Source of the DNA: Candidatus Rifleibacteriota bacterium
GTDB taxonomy: Bacteria > Riflebacteria > Ozemobacteria > Ozemobacterales > Ozemobacteraceae
Assembly (NCBI GenBank): GCA_029564115.1
Contig: JAKQQP010000225.1
Coordinates: 1-36,420 of the forward strand
DNA: 36,420 nt
Direction: 5' to 3'
Part shown: positions 1 through 7,767 of the stretch, piece after piece
Layout: every line of letters begins with the position of its first letter
Numbering within the stretch: the first letter of the stretch is position 1
Position numbers and translations under genes: made by a program
Notes under the pieces: model-generated
Seen by the model: the letters and a program-made list of their open reading frames with translations, nothing else
Told to the model about the DNA's origin: nothing
Database searches by the model: none

Positions 1-93
1 CTACCTTAAGTAGTGTCTCAAAGGATCTCGTTTTTCAACAAGACCCGCTTGGCGTCATAATTAAAGTCTTTCGATCTTATTCTCAATGAGCTT

Positions 94-109
94 CGGGCTT
101 TTTGGCCCG
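94..109 (-). other. Leader hairpin of the leftward transcript
   Basis: CGGGC (94-98) pairs with GCCCG (105-109) around a six-base loop, about 25 bases downstream of the leftward -10. No U-tract follows on the minus strand, so it is more likely a leader structure than a terminator. The remaining 90 bases to the window edge contain no recognisable coding start. Confidence 0.4.
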
Positions 110-130
110 CCCCGCCGTGGCAGGAAGTTC

Positions 131-189
131 ATATTATCAAAATCACCCCGAAAGTGTCAACTACTTTTTTTAAGTTTTTTAACTTTTTT
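131..189 (-). promoter_or_regulatory. Strong leftward sigma-70 promoter with phased A-tracts (stable-RNA type)
   Basis: Read on the minus strand there is a perfect -35 TTGACA (155-160) and a -10 that can be read as GATAAT (133-138, spacer 16) or TAATAT (131-136, spacer 18). Just upstream lie three T-runs on the plus strand at 165-171, 175-180 and 184-189, which are A-tracts on the promoter strand repeating about every 9-10 bases. That is the pattern of an UP element or intrinsic bend. Such promoters usually drive rRNA or tRNA operons. The transcript would leave the window to the left, so the transcribed gene cannot be seen. Confidence 0.7.
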
Positions 190-268
190 CAGAACTTTGT
201 TTCTTTATGTTTTCAATAAAAACACAAAATTCTGCCTGGTGTATTTGATAAGATTTTCAAGGATTCAA

Positions 269-298
269 CCACTTTCGTGGAACCCTCTCGCGAGGGTT
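269..298. repeat. Two adjacent perfect stem-loops
   Basis: CCAC-tttc-GTGG (269-280) is followed directly by AACCCTC-tcgc-GAGGGTT (281-298). Both have four-base loops and perfect stems of 4 and 7 base pairs. No run of T follows on either strand, so a standard intrinsic terminator is not supported. They lie between the divergent promoters and may insulate them or stop readthrough; the function is unknown. Confidence 0.45.
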
Positions 299-429
299 TG
301 TCAAGGATAACAGATTTCAATTTTGAGGTCAACTAAAATGTACACAAAATTACAAACAAAATAATTTAAACGGCCATTTGCGCAGCTGGGCCTACTTTAC
401 CCGGGCAATCAGCAACATCTGTGTTCGAT

Positions 430-458
430 TTGTACATTAAACGGATACAAATTATATT
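430..458 (+). promoter_or_regulatory. Candidate promoter for the 8-oxoguanine deaminase gene
   Basis: TTGTAC (430-435) and TATATT (453-458) are separated by 17 bases, about 70 bases before the start codon at 528. The -35 region and spacer also form a small inverted repeat, TTGTA...TACAA, that could be an operator. The ribosome binding site is AGGAG at 517-521, six bases before the ATG. Confidence 0.45.
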
Positions 459-527
459 TTTTTAATGGTAATTAGTCGCAATGATATTGTAGAATCTTTG
501 TCATTAAATTTCCTGCAGGAGAGTTGA

Positions 528-1898
528 ATGAAGACTTTCATTAAAAATGCCAGATACTTCTGGGCCGGTGGAGATTCGGAAGTTCTCGAAAATATTTCGA
601 TACTGACCGACGGCTCGCGCATTATCGAAGTTGGTGACGCAGTCGCTCTGGCTGCAAAAGCTGGCGATGCCAAAACAATAGACGCTTCTGAACTGATAAT
701 TATCCCAGGGCTGGTGAACACTCATCATCATTTCTACCAGACCCTCACGCGCAACTTTCCTAAAGTGCAGGACGCCAAGCTTTTTACATGGCTGGTGAGA
801 TTGTATCCCCTCTGGGCAAGAATCACTCCTGACGACTTTGCACTGGCCACTGAAATAGCCACACTCGAACTGCTGATGAGCGGCTGCACTACCGCAGTAG
901 ACCACTCATATCTCGTTCCCGATGGGCAATCTGACCTTTATTACCGCCAGGTGGAAGCCGCCAGAAAAACCGGCATGCGCTTTCACCTTTGCCGCGGCAG
1001 CATGTCCCGCTCAAAAAAAGACGGTGGCCTGCCCCCGGACTCGGTCGTTCAGACTGAAGACGTTATCATGAAAGAGACCGACGAACTGGTCAGCAGAGTA
1101 CACGAGGCGCAGCGCGGCGGGATGACCAGAATTATCGTTGCGCCATGTTCCCCTTTCTCTGTGACCAAAGAGCTGATGATTGAAGCCAAAAAATACGCTA
1201 ACAGCAAGGGTCTGAAGGCTCACACCCATCTTGCAGAAACAAAAGATGAAGAAGAATTTTGTATCAAAGAGTTTGGTGTCAGACCTTTCAAGCTGATGGA
1301 AGACCTTGGCTGGATGGATGAAAATTCTTTCTACGCCCACTGCGTACATATGTCGCCTGAAGAGGTTGTCGCCATGGGAAAAGCCCAGGGTGGCGTCGCC
1401 CACTGCCCGACGAGCAATATGCGTCTGGCCTCGGGTATTGCGCCAATAGTTGAAATGTTGAAGGCAGACGTTCCCGTAAGTCTTGCTGTAGATGGCAGCG
1501 CCAGCAATGACTGTTCCAATATGATGCTGGAAGTTCGCAACTGCATGCTGCTGCAACGCGTATTGAAAACCGCTGACTGCATCACTGCCCGCGACGCCCT
1601 CAAGGTAGCCACTCTTGGCGGGGCCAAAGTTCTGGGCAGAGACGACATCGGGCTGCTGCAACCAGGCTATGAAGCAGACATGGTGGGCTTCAGACTGGAC
1701 AGCCTGCGACAGGCCGGTAGTTCGACTGACCCGCTCGCCGCTCTGGTTTTCTGCGCCGTAGATACTGTCAATTTTTCGATGGTACACGGCGAAACTCTGG
1801 TAGAACATGGCAAGTTCACACGTTTTTCCGACGAGGAGCTGAAAGAACTTGTCATAAGGCAAAACGAGCGCAGTCGCCAGATTTATTCCGGTCAGTAA
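528..1898 (+). CDS. 8-oxoguanine deaminase (amidohydrolase superfamily)
   Basis: This 456-residue cytosolic amidohydrolase probably deaminates 8-oxoguanine to urate and ammonia. It has the TIM-barrel metal ligands in order: the HxH of NTHHH (H66, H68), HTHLAE (H234, E237), a histidine in the YAHC segment (H271) and VDGSASND (D322). The flanking text (LVNTHHHFYQTLTR; a DE..FC...FG.RP segment; GW) is what I associate with the 8-oxoguanine deaminase branch (Pseudomonas Pa0142-like), as opposed to SsnA, TrzN or guanine deaminase. A related hydroxy-atrazine hydrolase activity cannot be excluded from motifs alone. Length is normal for the family and the ATG has a clear AGGAG site. It is followed by a SNF2 ATPase and then ssnA on the same strand. 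Its product urate is the entry compound of the pathway to which the nearby ssnA, ygeW and ygeY belong. Confidence 0.88.
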   Translation: MKTFIKNARYFWAGGDSEVLENISILTDGSRIIEVGDAVALAAKAGDAKTIDASELIIIPGLVNTHHHFYQTLTRNFPKVQDAKLFTWLVRLYPLWARITPDDFALATEIATLELLMSGCTTAVDHSYLVPDGQSDLYYRQVEAARKTGMRFHLCRGSMSRSKKDGGLPPDSVVQTEDVIMKETDELVSRVHEAQRGGMTRIIVAPCSPFSVTKELMIEAKKYANSKGLKAHTHLAETKDEEEFCIKEFGVRPFKLMEDLGWMDENSFYAHCVHMSPEEVVAMGKAQGGVAHCPTSNMRLASGIAPIVEMLKADVPVSLAVDGSASNDCSNMMLEVRNCMLLQRVLKTADCITARDALKVATLGGAKVLGRDDIGLLQPGYEADMVGFRLDSLRQAGSSTDPLAALVFCAVDTVNFSMVHGETLVEHGKFTRFSDEELKELVIRQNERSRQIYSGQ

Positions 1899-1913
1899 TT
1901 CCAGCTTTCAACT

Positions 1914-1946
1914 CTCCGGATCGTGTTCTTAAGGCGCGGTCCGGAG
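1914..1946 (+). other. Stem-loop after the deaminase gene
   Basis: CTCCGGA (1914-1920) pairs perfectly with TCCGGAG (1940-1946) across a 19-base loop, 16 bases after the stop codon. The downstream plus-strand sequence is A-rich, not T-rich, so termination is uncertain. It may instead protect the 3' end of the mRNA. Confidence 0.4.
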
Positions 1947-2021
1947 GCAATAAAAAAAGGCAGTCGTCGAAACATAACCCGGTTATTCTCTCAACATACT
2001 ATTCACACTATTGAGCAATAA

Positions 2022-5000
2022 ATGACAACAATGAATCAAAGCCAGCAGCCACTACTTTCGGGCAAATCTGACCTTTTCAGCAGCCTCAGCCCGGAGGAAA
2101 AGCTGATATGCTCCATGCAGCTGATTTACGCCTCGCCCATGGATTCTTATCTGTTCAACTGGCTGTTCAACCGCCTTAACCGCGAGGGAATCATTGCAGA
2201 AAACCATTCGAGGGAAAGTTGCGAAGATATCCTGCAGAATCTGATCGAAAAACAGGTCATGCTTACCTCGGGAACCGGTTGTTTTCTGCATGCAGACTTC
2301 ATCGAACTTGCATTCTTCTGGCCGATGCTGCAGCAGATACATTTGCCACTGGTGAACGCCGTCAACCACCTTGCCACCTCATCGGAGTTTTCTTACCAGG
2401 CACATTATTCTTCGCAGAGTGACCGGAGTCTCATTTCGGCGCTCTATTCGGGCAGCCCGGATTTTGACGACCGTCCAGACTTCAGCTATCTCGAAGAATC
2501 TGCTGATGCAGAATTCACTTTGCCGGTCAGACTGGCTTTTCCATTTTCAGAAAAGACCTTTGCCCTTCTGCCACAACAATCGCAAGTGTACATTCTGAAC
2601 GAAGTACACAGCTACACTATTTTAAGCCTGTCAGATTTGCCCGAAATAACTGCCGGTGATTTTTTCAGGTATTTTTTGCAACCGCGCTGGCTGAAGTCAG
2701 AATATTTTCTGCTGCATGGCGCCCATCTTATCGCCGAAAGACTGATTTTTCAGGGCGACTTTCAGCGTGCCAAAACCTATCTGGAGCTTTCGACTTCGCC
2801 TGAAGCCGCCGGGCTCAGCGCTTTGATCCTCTTTCTTTTTCATGGCCAGGAAGCAGCTTTACCAGCTTTCAGGGCCGCATTGCGCGAAATAAGAAAAATC
2901 AGGAAAAAGAAGTTTGCCGGCTTTCAAACACTTGCAGACGTGTTCTATTTCATTTCTCTCGTTCAGAACGGAGCCCCCGAATGCCTCCAGGAGGCCAGAC
3001 AACACCTGGAAAAGGTCACCCGTTCCTCTCTGCTCTACCCGCCATTCTACCTGCATCTTCGCCAGCTTTTTGAAGCGCGAACCACCGGGCACGCAGACCT
3101 CGAACAGATTCAGCGGCAGATAGCCATTTCGTCATGCGCATTCAACAATTTTCTGGGGATATTCACCATGCGCTGGCTCGGTGAAGTCAACTCAGACACC
3201 TTTGCGTCTCATCTGAGCAACTTAATTGCACGAGCCACAGCTGCCGGCTTCAATCTTATCGCCGGCGAAAGCGCCGGCCTGAAAAAGAACCTGGGTTTTC
3301 AGCTCAATGATACCGAAAATCAGATTGTGACCAGCTGGAGTCAGGCAATGATGCTGCCTCTGGCCGAGATTGTCGAGCAGAAGGCACCATGGGAAATGGT
3401 TCTTGAAGCCCTCACATCTACCCTTAACCTGGCAGGAAACGGTATGGACGCCACGGAAAGACTGATATGGGAAATCAAGCTTTCGCTGCCTAAAAGTTTC
3501 GAAATCTACGCCCGCGAACAAACCAGGCTCAAATCTGGCAAATGGTCGGCCGGCAAAGTGATCGACCGCCACAGATATTTTAACGGCATGCGCCCATTCC
3601 CCGATTTTTACACCATCCAGGACCAGAACATCTTCAAAGCTCTGCAAAATGTTCGACCCTGGCTCAAGTGCTTTGATGAAGACGATGAATGGGATGTATT
3701 CGCCGCCTTGACAGGGCACCCAAACATTTACTTTGTCGGCGACGAGCATCAGCCAGTAGAAATTTTACGCGGCGAACCCGTGCTGTTGCTGAATCGCTTT
3801 GAAGATGATCTTAAATTGTTTTTTCAGCCTGAGTTTAACAACCGTCGCGTAGTTGTCACCCAGGAGGCAGATTATCGGCTGCGTGTTTTTGAATTTTCTG
3901 AACTGCAGATGAAAGCGGCCAAGGTTCTGAAAAACGACTGCACTTTTCCGCCGGCTGCTCTGAATCGTCTTAAACAAACTATTGCCGGCCTCAGCCCACT
4001 CATGCCCGTCCACACCAGCATCGAAGGAACGGAAAGCCTGACTCCGATAGCATCTGTCGCTGCAAACAATAATATTTACGCGCAACTTGCCCCCTCTGGC
4101 GAGGGTCTCAAAATAAAACTATGCATTAAACCTTTTGGGGAAAAGGGACCGGGGTTTGTGCCCGGGCGGGGCATGCACGATGTTTTCACTGAAATTGCAG
4201 GCCAGAAGCTGCATACCCGGCGCAACCTTTCCGGAGAAATAGCAGGCGCCGAGCAACTGATCGCCAGATGCCCTTCACTGGAAGGCATAGAAAAATCTGA
4301 TTTTTATGGTGAATTCTGGGCTGCTGAAGACTCACTGCAGTTACTTCTTGAACTACAGCAGGCCGAGAATCTCGTTTTGGAATGGCCAGCCAATCACCGG
4401 CCCACCAGAGTATCGCGAGCAAATTTCAATAATTTCCGCCTGAAAATTGATGGTAAAAACGACTGGTTTGAAGTTTCTGGCGAAATCGCCCTCGAAGAAG
4501 GCAATCACATCATTGAACTGCAGGAATTGCTGAAAAATTATGATGGCTTCAGCAAATTCATCACCATCGATGAAAATCGCGTGCTGGCAATCACAGAAGA
4601 CTTCAGGCGGCGTATTAACGAGCTGCGCAGCTTCACTGAGCAAACGGGCGATGCCAGCAGGTTCCATATTTCTGCTGTGCCGGCTGTCGAAAATCTTTTT
4701 GAAGATATCGAGTCGATAAGCTTTGGAAGGGCATGGAAAGACGCCCTTGCCCGGCTGAAAAACGCCTCCGAAAAAACCTTTGCAATACCATCGACTCTGA
4801 CTGCCGAACTGCGTGAATACCAGCGCGAAGCTTTTTTCTGGCTGAGTCGCATGGCTTACCTTGGTATGGGGGCCTGCCTGGCCGACGACATGGGGCTGGG
4901 AAAAACAGTAGAAGCTCTGGCGTTGATACTGAGCCGAGCTGCCGAGGGCCCGGCTTTCGTTTTGGCACCGACTTCGGTGTGTATGAACTGGTTCAACGAG

Positions 5001-6194
5001 ACACGCCGCTTCGCGCCGACACTAAACCCGGTTCTCTTCGCTCAGAGTGATCGACGGCAGACCATCGACAATCTCGCGCCATACGACCTTGTTATCTGCA
5101 GCTATGGAGTTCTGCAGAATGAAATAGAAGCGTTGTCGACGGTTCAGTGGGCTACGATTGTCCTCGATGAGGCACAGGCGATAAAAAACATGGCCACCAA
5201 CAGATCTCAAGCGGTAATGACCCTGCAGGGGCGTTTTAAAATGCTCATGACCGGAACGCCAATCGAAAACCATCTGGGTGAGCTTTGGAACCTTTTCAGG
5301 TTTTTAAATCCCTGTCTTCTTGGGCCTGTCGAAAGATTCAACGAAAAGTTTGCCAACCCGATTCAAAACGAGCACGACAAACAAGCGCAGTTGAGTTTAA
5401 AAAAGCTGATACAACCTTTCATTCTGCGCCGCACCAAGAGCCAGGTGCTCCAGGATCTGCCACCGCGCACAGAAATTACCCTGCAGGTCGATTTGAGCCA
5501 GGCCGAAACAGACCTTTACGAAAGCATGCGTCGCAACGCCATCGAACGCATATCTGCCAAAGACAGCGAGAAAGGCGGCAAACCTCTGTTGGTTCTTGCC
5601 GAAATAATGAAACTGCGCCGTCTTTGCTGTAACCCGGCGCTGGTTCTGCCAGAAGCTGGTATTGCCAGTTCGAAGCACCAGCTGCTCGAACGCATAGTTG
5701 AAGAATTACTCGACAATCGTCACAAAGCCTTGATTTTCAGCCAGTTTGTCGATCACCTGACGCTGGTGCGCAATCTTTTCGACAAAAAAGGCATCTCTTA
5801 CCAGTATCTTGATGGCTCCACACCCGTTAAATCAAGAAACAAGGCAATAACAGCCTTTCAGGAAGGCAACGGCGATTTCTTTCTGATAAGCCTGAAGGCC
5901 GGCGGTCTGGGTTTAAATCTCACCGCTGCCGACTACGTCATTCACCTCGACCCGTGGTGGAACCCGGCAGTCGAAGACCAGGCATCTGACAGAGCTCATC
6001 GAATAGGTCAAACAAGACCCGTAACGATCTATCGCCTGATCACTACCAACACGATCGAAGAAAAAATTCTGCAACTGCATGGCCGCAAACGCGATCTGGC
6101 TGACGGGCTGCTTACGGGTAGCGACATGGCTGGCCGTGTTTCCACAGAAGAACTGGTTGCCCTTATCAGCCATTCAGCTTTGAGCAACACCTGA
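2022..6194 (+). CDS. SNF2/Rad54-family DNA translocase with long N-terminal region
   Basis: This 1390-residue protein has the complete two-lobed Swi2/Snf2 ATPase in its last third: Walker A in LADDMGLGKT near residue 957, the DEAQ Walker B near 1050, MTGTPIENHLGELW (motif III region), the helicase C lobe starting with IFSQFVDHL near 1238, and motif VI SDRAHRIGQTRPV near 1322. Such proteins translocate on double-stranded DNA and remodel bound proteins or the transcription machinery (RapA is a well-known bacterial example). The first roughly 850-900 residues are of no domain I can name. They are not a SWIM zinc finger (no CxC...CxH) and not nuclease-like, and include helical stretches followed by beta-rich segments. 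No methylase or nuclease gene adjoins it, so a defence-island role is not supported. It sits between two amidohydrolase genes. The ATG at 2022 has no strong Shine-Dalgarno; a second in-frame ATG lies at 2031. Confidence 0.88.
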   Translation: MTTMNQSQQPLLSGKSDLFSSLSPEEKLICSMQLIYASPMDSYLFNWLFNRLNREGIIAENHSRESCEDILQNLIEKQVMLTSGTGCFLHADFIELAFFWPMLQQIHLPLVNAVNHLATSSEFSYQAHYSSQSDRSLISALYSGSPDFDDRPDFSYLEESADAEFTLPVRLAFPFSEKTFALLPQQSQVYILNEVHSYTILSLSDLPEITAGDFFRYFLQPRWLKSEYFLLHGAHLIAERLIFQGDFQRAKTYLELSTSPEAAGLSALILFLFHGQEAALPAFRAALREIRKIRKKKFAGFQTLADVFYFISLVQNGAPECLQEARQHLEKVTRSSLLYPPFYLHLRQLFEARTTGHADLEQIQRQIAISSCAFNNFLGIFTMRWLGEVNSDTFASHLSNLIARATAAGFNLIAGESAGLKKNLGFQLNDTENQIVTSWSQAMMLPLAEIVEQKAPWEMVLEALTSTLNLAGNGMDATERLIWEIKLSLPKSFEIYAREQTRLKSGKWSAGKVIDRHRYFNGMRPFPDFYTIQDQNIFKALQNVRPWLKCFDEDDEWDVFAALTGHPNIYFVGDEHQPVEILRGEPVLLLNRFEDDLKLFFQPEFNNRRVVVTQEADYRLRVFEFSELQMKAAKVLKNDCTFPPAALNRLKQTIAGLSPLMPVHTSIEGTESLTPIASVAANNNIYAQLAPSGEGLKIKLCIKPFGEKGPGFVPGRGMHDVFTEIAGQKLHTRRNLSGEIAGAEQLIARCPSLEGIEKSDFYGEFWAAEDSLQLLLELQQAENLVLEWPANHRPTRVSRANFNNFRLKIDGKNDWFEVSGEIALEEGNHIIELQELLKNYDGFSKFITIDENRVLAITEDFRRRINELRSFTEQTGDASRFHISAVPAVENLFEDIESISFGRAWKDALARLKNASEKTFAIPSTLTAELREYQREAFFWLSRMAYLGMGACLADDMGLGKTVEALALILSRAAEGPAFVLAPTSVCMNWFNETRRFAPTLNPVLFAQSDRRQTIDNLAPYDLVICSYGVLQNEIEALSTVQWATIVLDEAQAIKNMATNRSQAVMTLQGRFKMLMTGTPIENHLGELWNLFRFLNPCLLGPVERFNEKFANPIQNEHDKQAQLSLKKLIQPFILRRTKSQVLQDLPPRTEITLQVDLSQAETDLYESMRRNAIERISAKDSEKGGKPLLVLAEIMKLRRLCCNPALVLPEAGIASSKHQLLERIVEELLDNRHKALIFSQFVDHLTLVRNLFDKKGISYQYLDGSTPVKSRNKAITAFQEGNGDFFLISLKAGGLGLNLTAADYVIHLDPWWNPAVEDQASDRAHRIGQTRPVTIYRLITTNTIEEKILQLHGRKRDLADGLLTGSDMAGRVSTEELVALISHSALSNT

Positions 6195-6222
6195 AACCCT
6201 CGCTGAAAACGCTTTTTTAATA

Positions 6223-6250
6223 TTGTTGCCAATAATCGGCGGGTTATGAT
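6223..6250 (+). promoter_or_regulatory. Candidate promoter for ssnA
   Basis: TTGTTG (6223-6228) and TATGAT (6245-6250) are spaced by 16 bases, about 55 bases before the ssnA start. It lies in the gap after the SNF2 stop codon, so ssnA can be transcribed on its own. Confidence 0.4.
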
Positions 6251-6307
6251 AACTTTTTAAAGCTTCAGAGAGGCTTGAAAAAACACACCAGAAAACGAGG
6301 TTGATTG

Positions 6308-7645
6308 ATGAAAATTATCGGTCACGCTACTGTAGTTACCCTTGGCGAAAACCACTGCGTTATCAATGACGGCGCTGTTGCCTACGACGACAAAAAAATT
6401 CATGCCGTCGGCACGACAGAAGAGCTCAAACAGCGTTTTCCCAAAGCAAAAGTAAAAAATGTCAAAGGCCGCGTCGTAATGCCCGGCATCGTTAATACGC
6501 ACATGCACCTCTACTCGACTTTTGCTCGCGGCATCGCCCTGAAAGACGCACCGCCCACCAATTTTGTGCAGATTCTTGAACGTCTCTGGTGGCGCCTCGA
6601 CAAGGCTCTTACCAAAGAAGACCTTTATCTTACAGCCCTGATTCCGATGCTCGACGCGGTTCGCAATGGCGTAACCACTCTTGTCGACCATCATGCCAGC
6701 CCCAACTTCATTGGCGGCTCTCTCTCCATTCTGCGCGACGCCTTCAGAAAATGCGGGCTGCGCGGCAACCTCTGCTACGAAATAACTGACCGTGACGGTA
6801 TAGAGCGCTGCGATGCCGGTTTCGAAGAAAACGCCAGCTTTATCAGAGGCCTTAAATTAGACACAGAAGCCGATATTACTGCCATGATCGGCCTGCATGC
6901 AAGCTTCACCCTTAGTGATACCAGCCTCGAACGAGCCGCTGAACTGGCAAAAGGTTTGAATACAGGCGTTCACATCCATGTTGCCGAAGACAAAGCAGAT
7001 AACGAAGATGCCGTCAAGCGGGGTTATCGCTCCGTCGTCGACCGGCTGCATAAATTCAAACTGACCGGTCCCGACAACATTTTTGTCCATTGCGTGAACT
7101 GTGATGCCCACGATATTTCGACACTGGCTCTCACTAGAACGAATGTAATTCACAATCCCCGCTCCAACATGAATAACGCTGTCGGTTGCGCTCAACTCGA
7201 AAAAATGATGGAAGAAAAAATCAACGTCAGCTTCGGCACCGACGGAATGTCTGCTTCCCCTCTCGAAGATCTTGCCGTTGCCAACATCCTGCACAAACAT
7301 CAGGCTGGCGACCCCCGCAAGATATATGGTGAAGCCTGGAAAATGTTTGCGGTCAACGGCCCCCGCCTTGCAAGCAAGCTCTTTAAGCGCAAAGTTGGTT
7401 GTCTCGAAGAAGGCGCAGCGCCAGACATCATCGTCTGGGACTACCTGCCCCCCACCCCATTGACCAGCAACAACACTTTCGGGCACCTTACTTTCGGGCT
7501 GCCTTTCAGCCGCGTTCAGACCACCATCTGCCAGGGCCGCACCATTATGGAAGACGGCAAACTTACCTTCCTGGAAGAAGGAGAAGAAGAGGAACTGATG
7601 GCAAAATCGCGCGAGCTTGCCAACTCGCTCTGGGAAAGATTCTAA
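6308..7645 (+). CDS. ssnA: Putative aminohydrolase SsnA
   Basis: This 445-residue amidohydrolase-superfamily enzyme resembles SsnA, a member of the anaerobic purine/urate catabolic gene set of E. coli and gut anaerobes. Metal-binding motifs are in place: VNTHMHLYST near residue 64 (HxH), VHIHVAED in mid-protein (the usual HxHxxE ends HVAED here), FVHCVN, and FGTDGMSAS with the catalytic Asp. The family's exact substrate is not firmly established. The start is placed at the ATG at 6308, seven bases after an AGG, rather than the in-frame TTG just before it. It is the second amidohydrolase in the window and is only distantly similar to the 8-oxoguanine deaminase, so this is not a recent duplication. 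A strong terminator follows. Genes for the usual partners YgfK, XdhD, HyuA and YgeX are absent from this window. Confidence 0.87.
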   Translation: MKIIGHATVVTLGENHCVINDGAVAYDDKKIHAVGTTEELKQRFPKAKVKNVKGRVVMPGIVNTHMHLYSTFARGIALKDAPPTNFVQILERLWWRLDKALTKEDLYLTALIPMLDAVRNGVTTLVDHHASPNFIGGSLSILRDAFRKCGLRGNLCYEITDRDGIERCDAGFEENASFIRGLKLDTEADITAMIGLHASFTLSDTSLERAAELAKGLNTGVHIHVAEDKADNEDAVKRGYRSVVDRLHKFKLTGPDNIFVHCVNCDAHDISTLALTRTNVIHNPRSNMNNAVGCAQLEKMMEEKINVSFGTDGMSASPLEDLAVANILHKHQAGDPRKIYGEAWKMFAVNGPRLASKLFKRKVGCLEEGAAPDIIVWDYLPPTPLTSNNTFGHLTFGLPFSRVQTTICQGRTIMEDGKLTFLEEGEEEELMAKSRELANSLWERF

Positions 7646-7654
7646 ACTTTGAGT

Positions 7655-7698
7655 CGGGGTTGCCTGAATTTTGTTTGGGCAACCCCGTTCAAGGTATT
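7655..7698 (+). terminator. Intrinsic terminator after ssnA
   Basis: CGGGGTTGCC (7655-7664) pairs perfectly over 10 bases with GGCAACCCCG (7678-7687), with a 13-base loop and a short T-run (about 7694-7698) a few bases downstream. It separates ssnA from the regulator gene at 7768. Confidence 0.7.
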
Positions 7699-7767
7699 TT
7701 TGCAACCGGTCAGCAGCCGAACAGAAAAGAGCTGATCTTTAAACAAAGAAAGCTTTGAGCCTGCACA

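Larger units (their letters stand above)
1..527. other. AT-rich intergenic region, no convincing gene
   Basis: This 527-base stretch holds no convincing protein gene. The one open frame in it (86-310, plus) would encode an unrelated-looking, F/L/R-rich peptide without a ribosome binding site and lies across a strong leftward promoter. The region contains that promoter with its leader hairpin, two tandem stem-loops, and a rightward promoter plus ribosome binding site for the deaminase gene at 528. Each is listed separately. Confidence 0.7.

Noticed and set aside
86..310. 74-residue open frame on the plus strand
   Set aside because: It crosses the leftward promoter and the hairpins, has no ribosome binding site, and its composition (F, L, R and S rich) is what AT-rich non-coding DNA gives.
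2022..6194. SNF2 gene as part of a phage-defence system
   Set aside because: No nuclease, methylase, phospholipase-D or other typical defence partner is next to it; both neighbours are metabolic.
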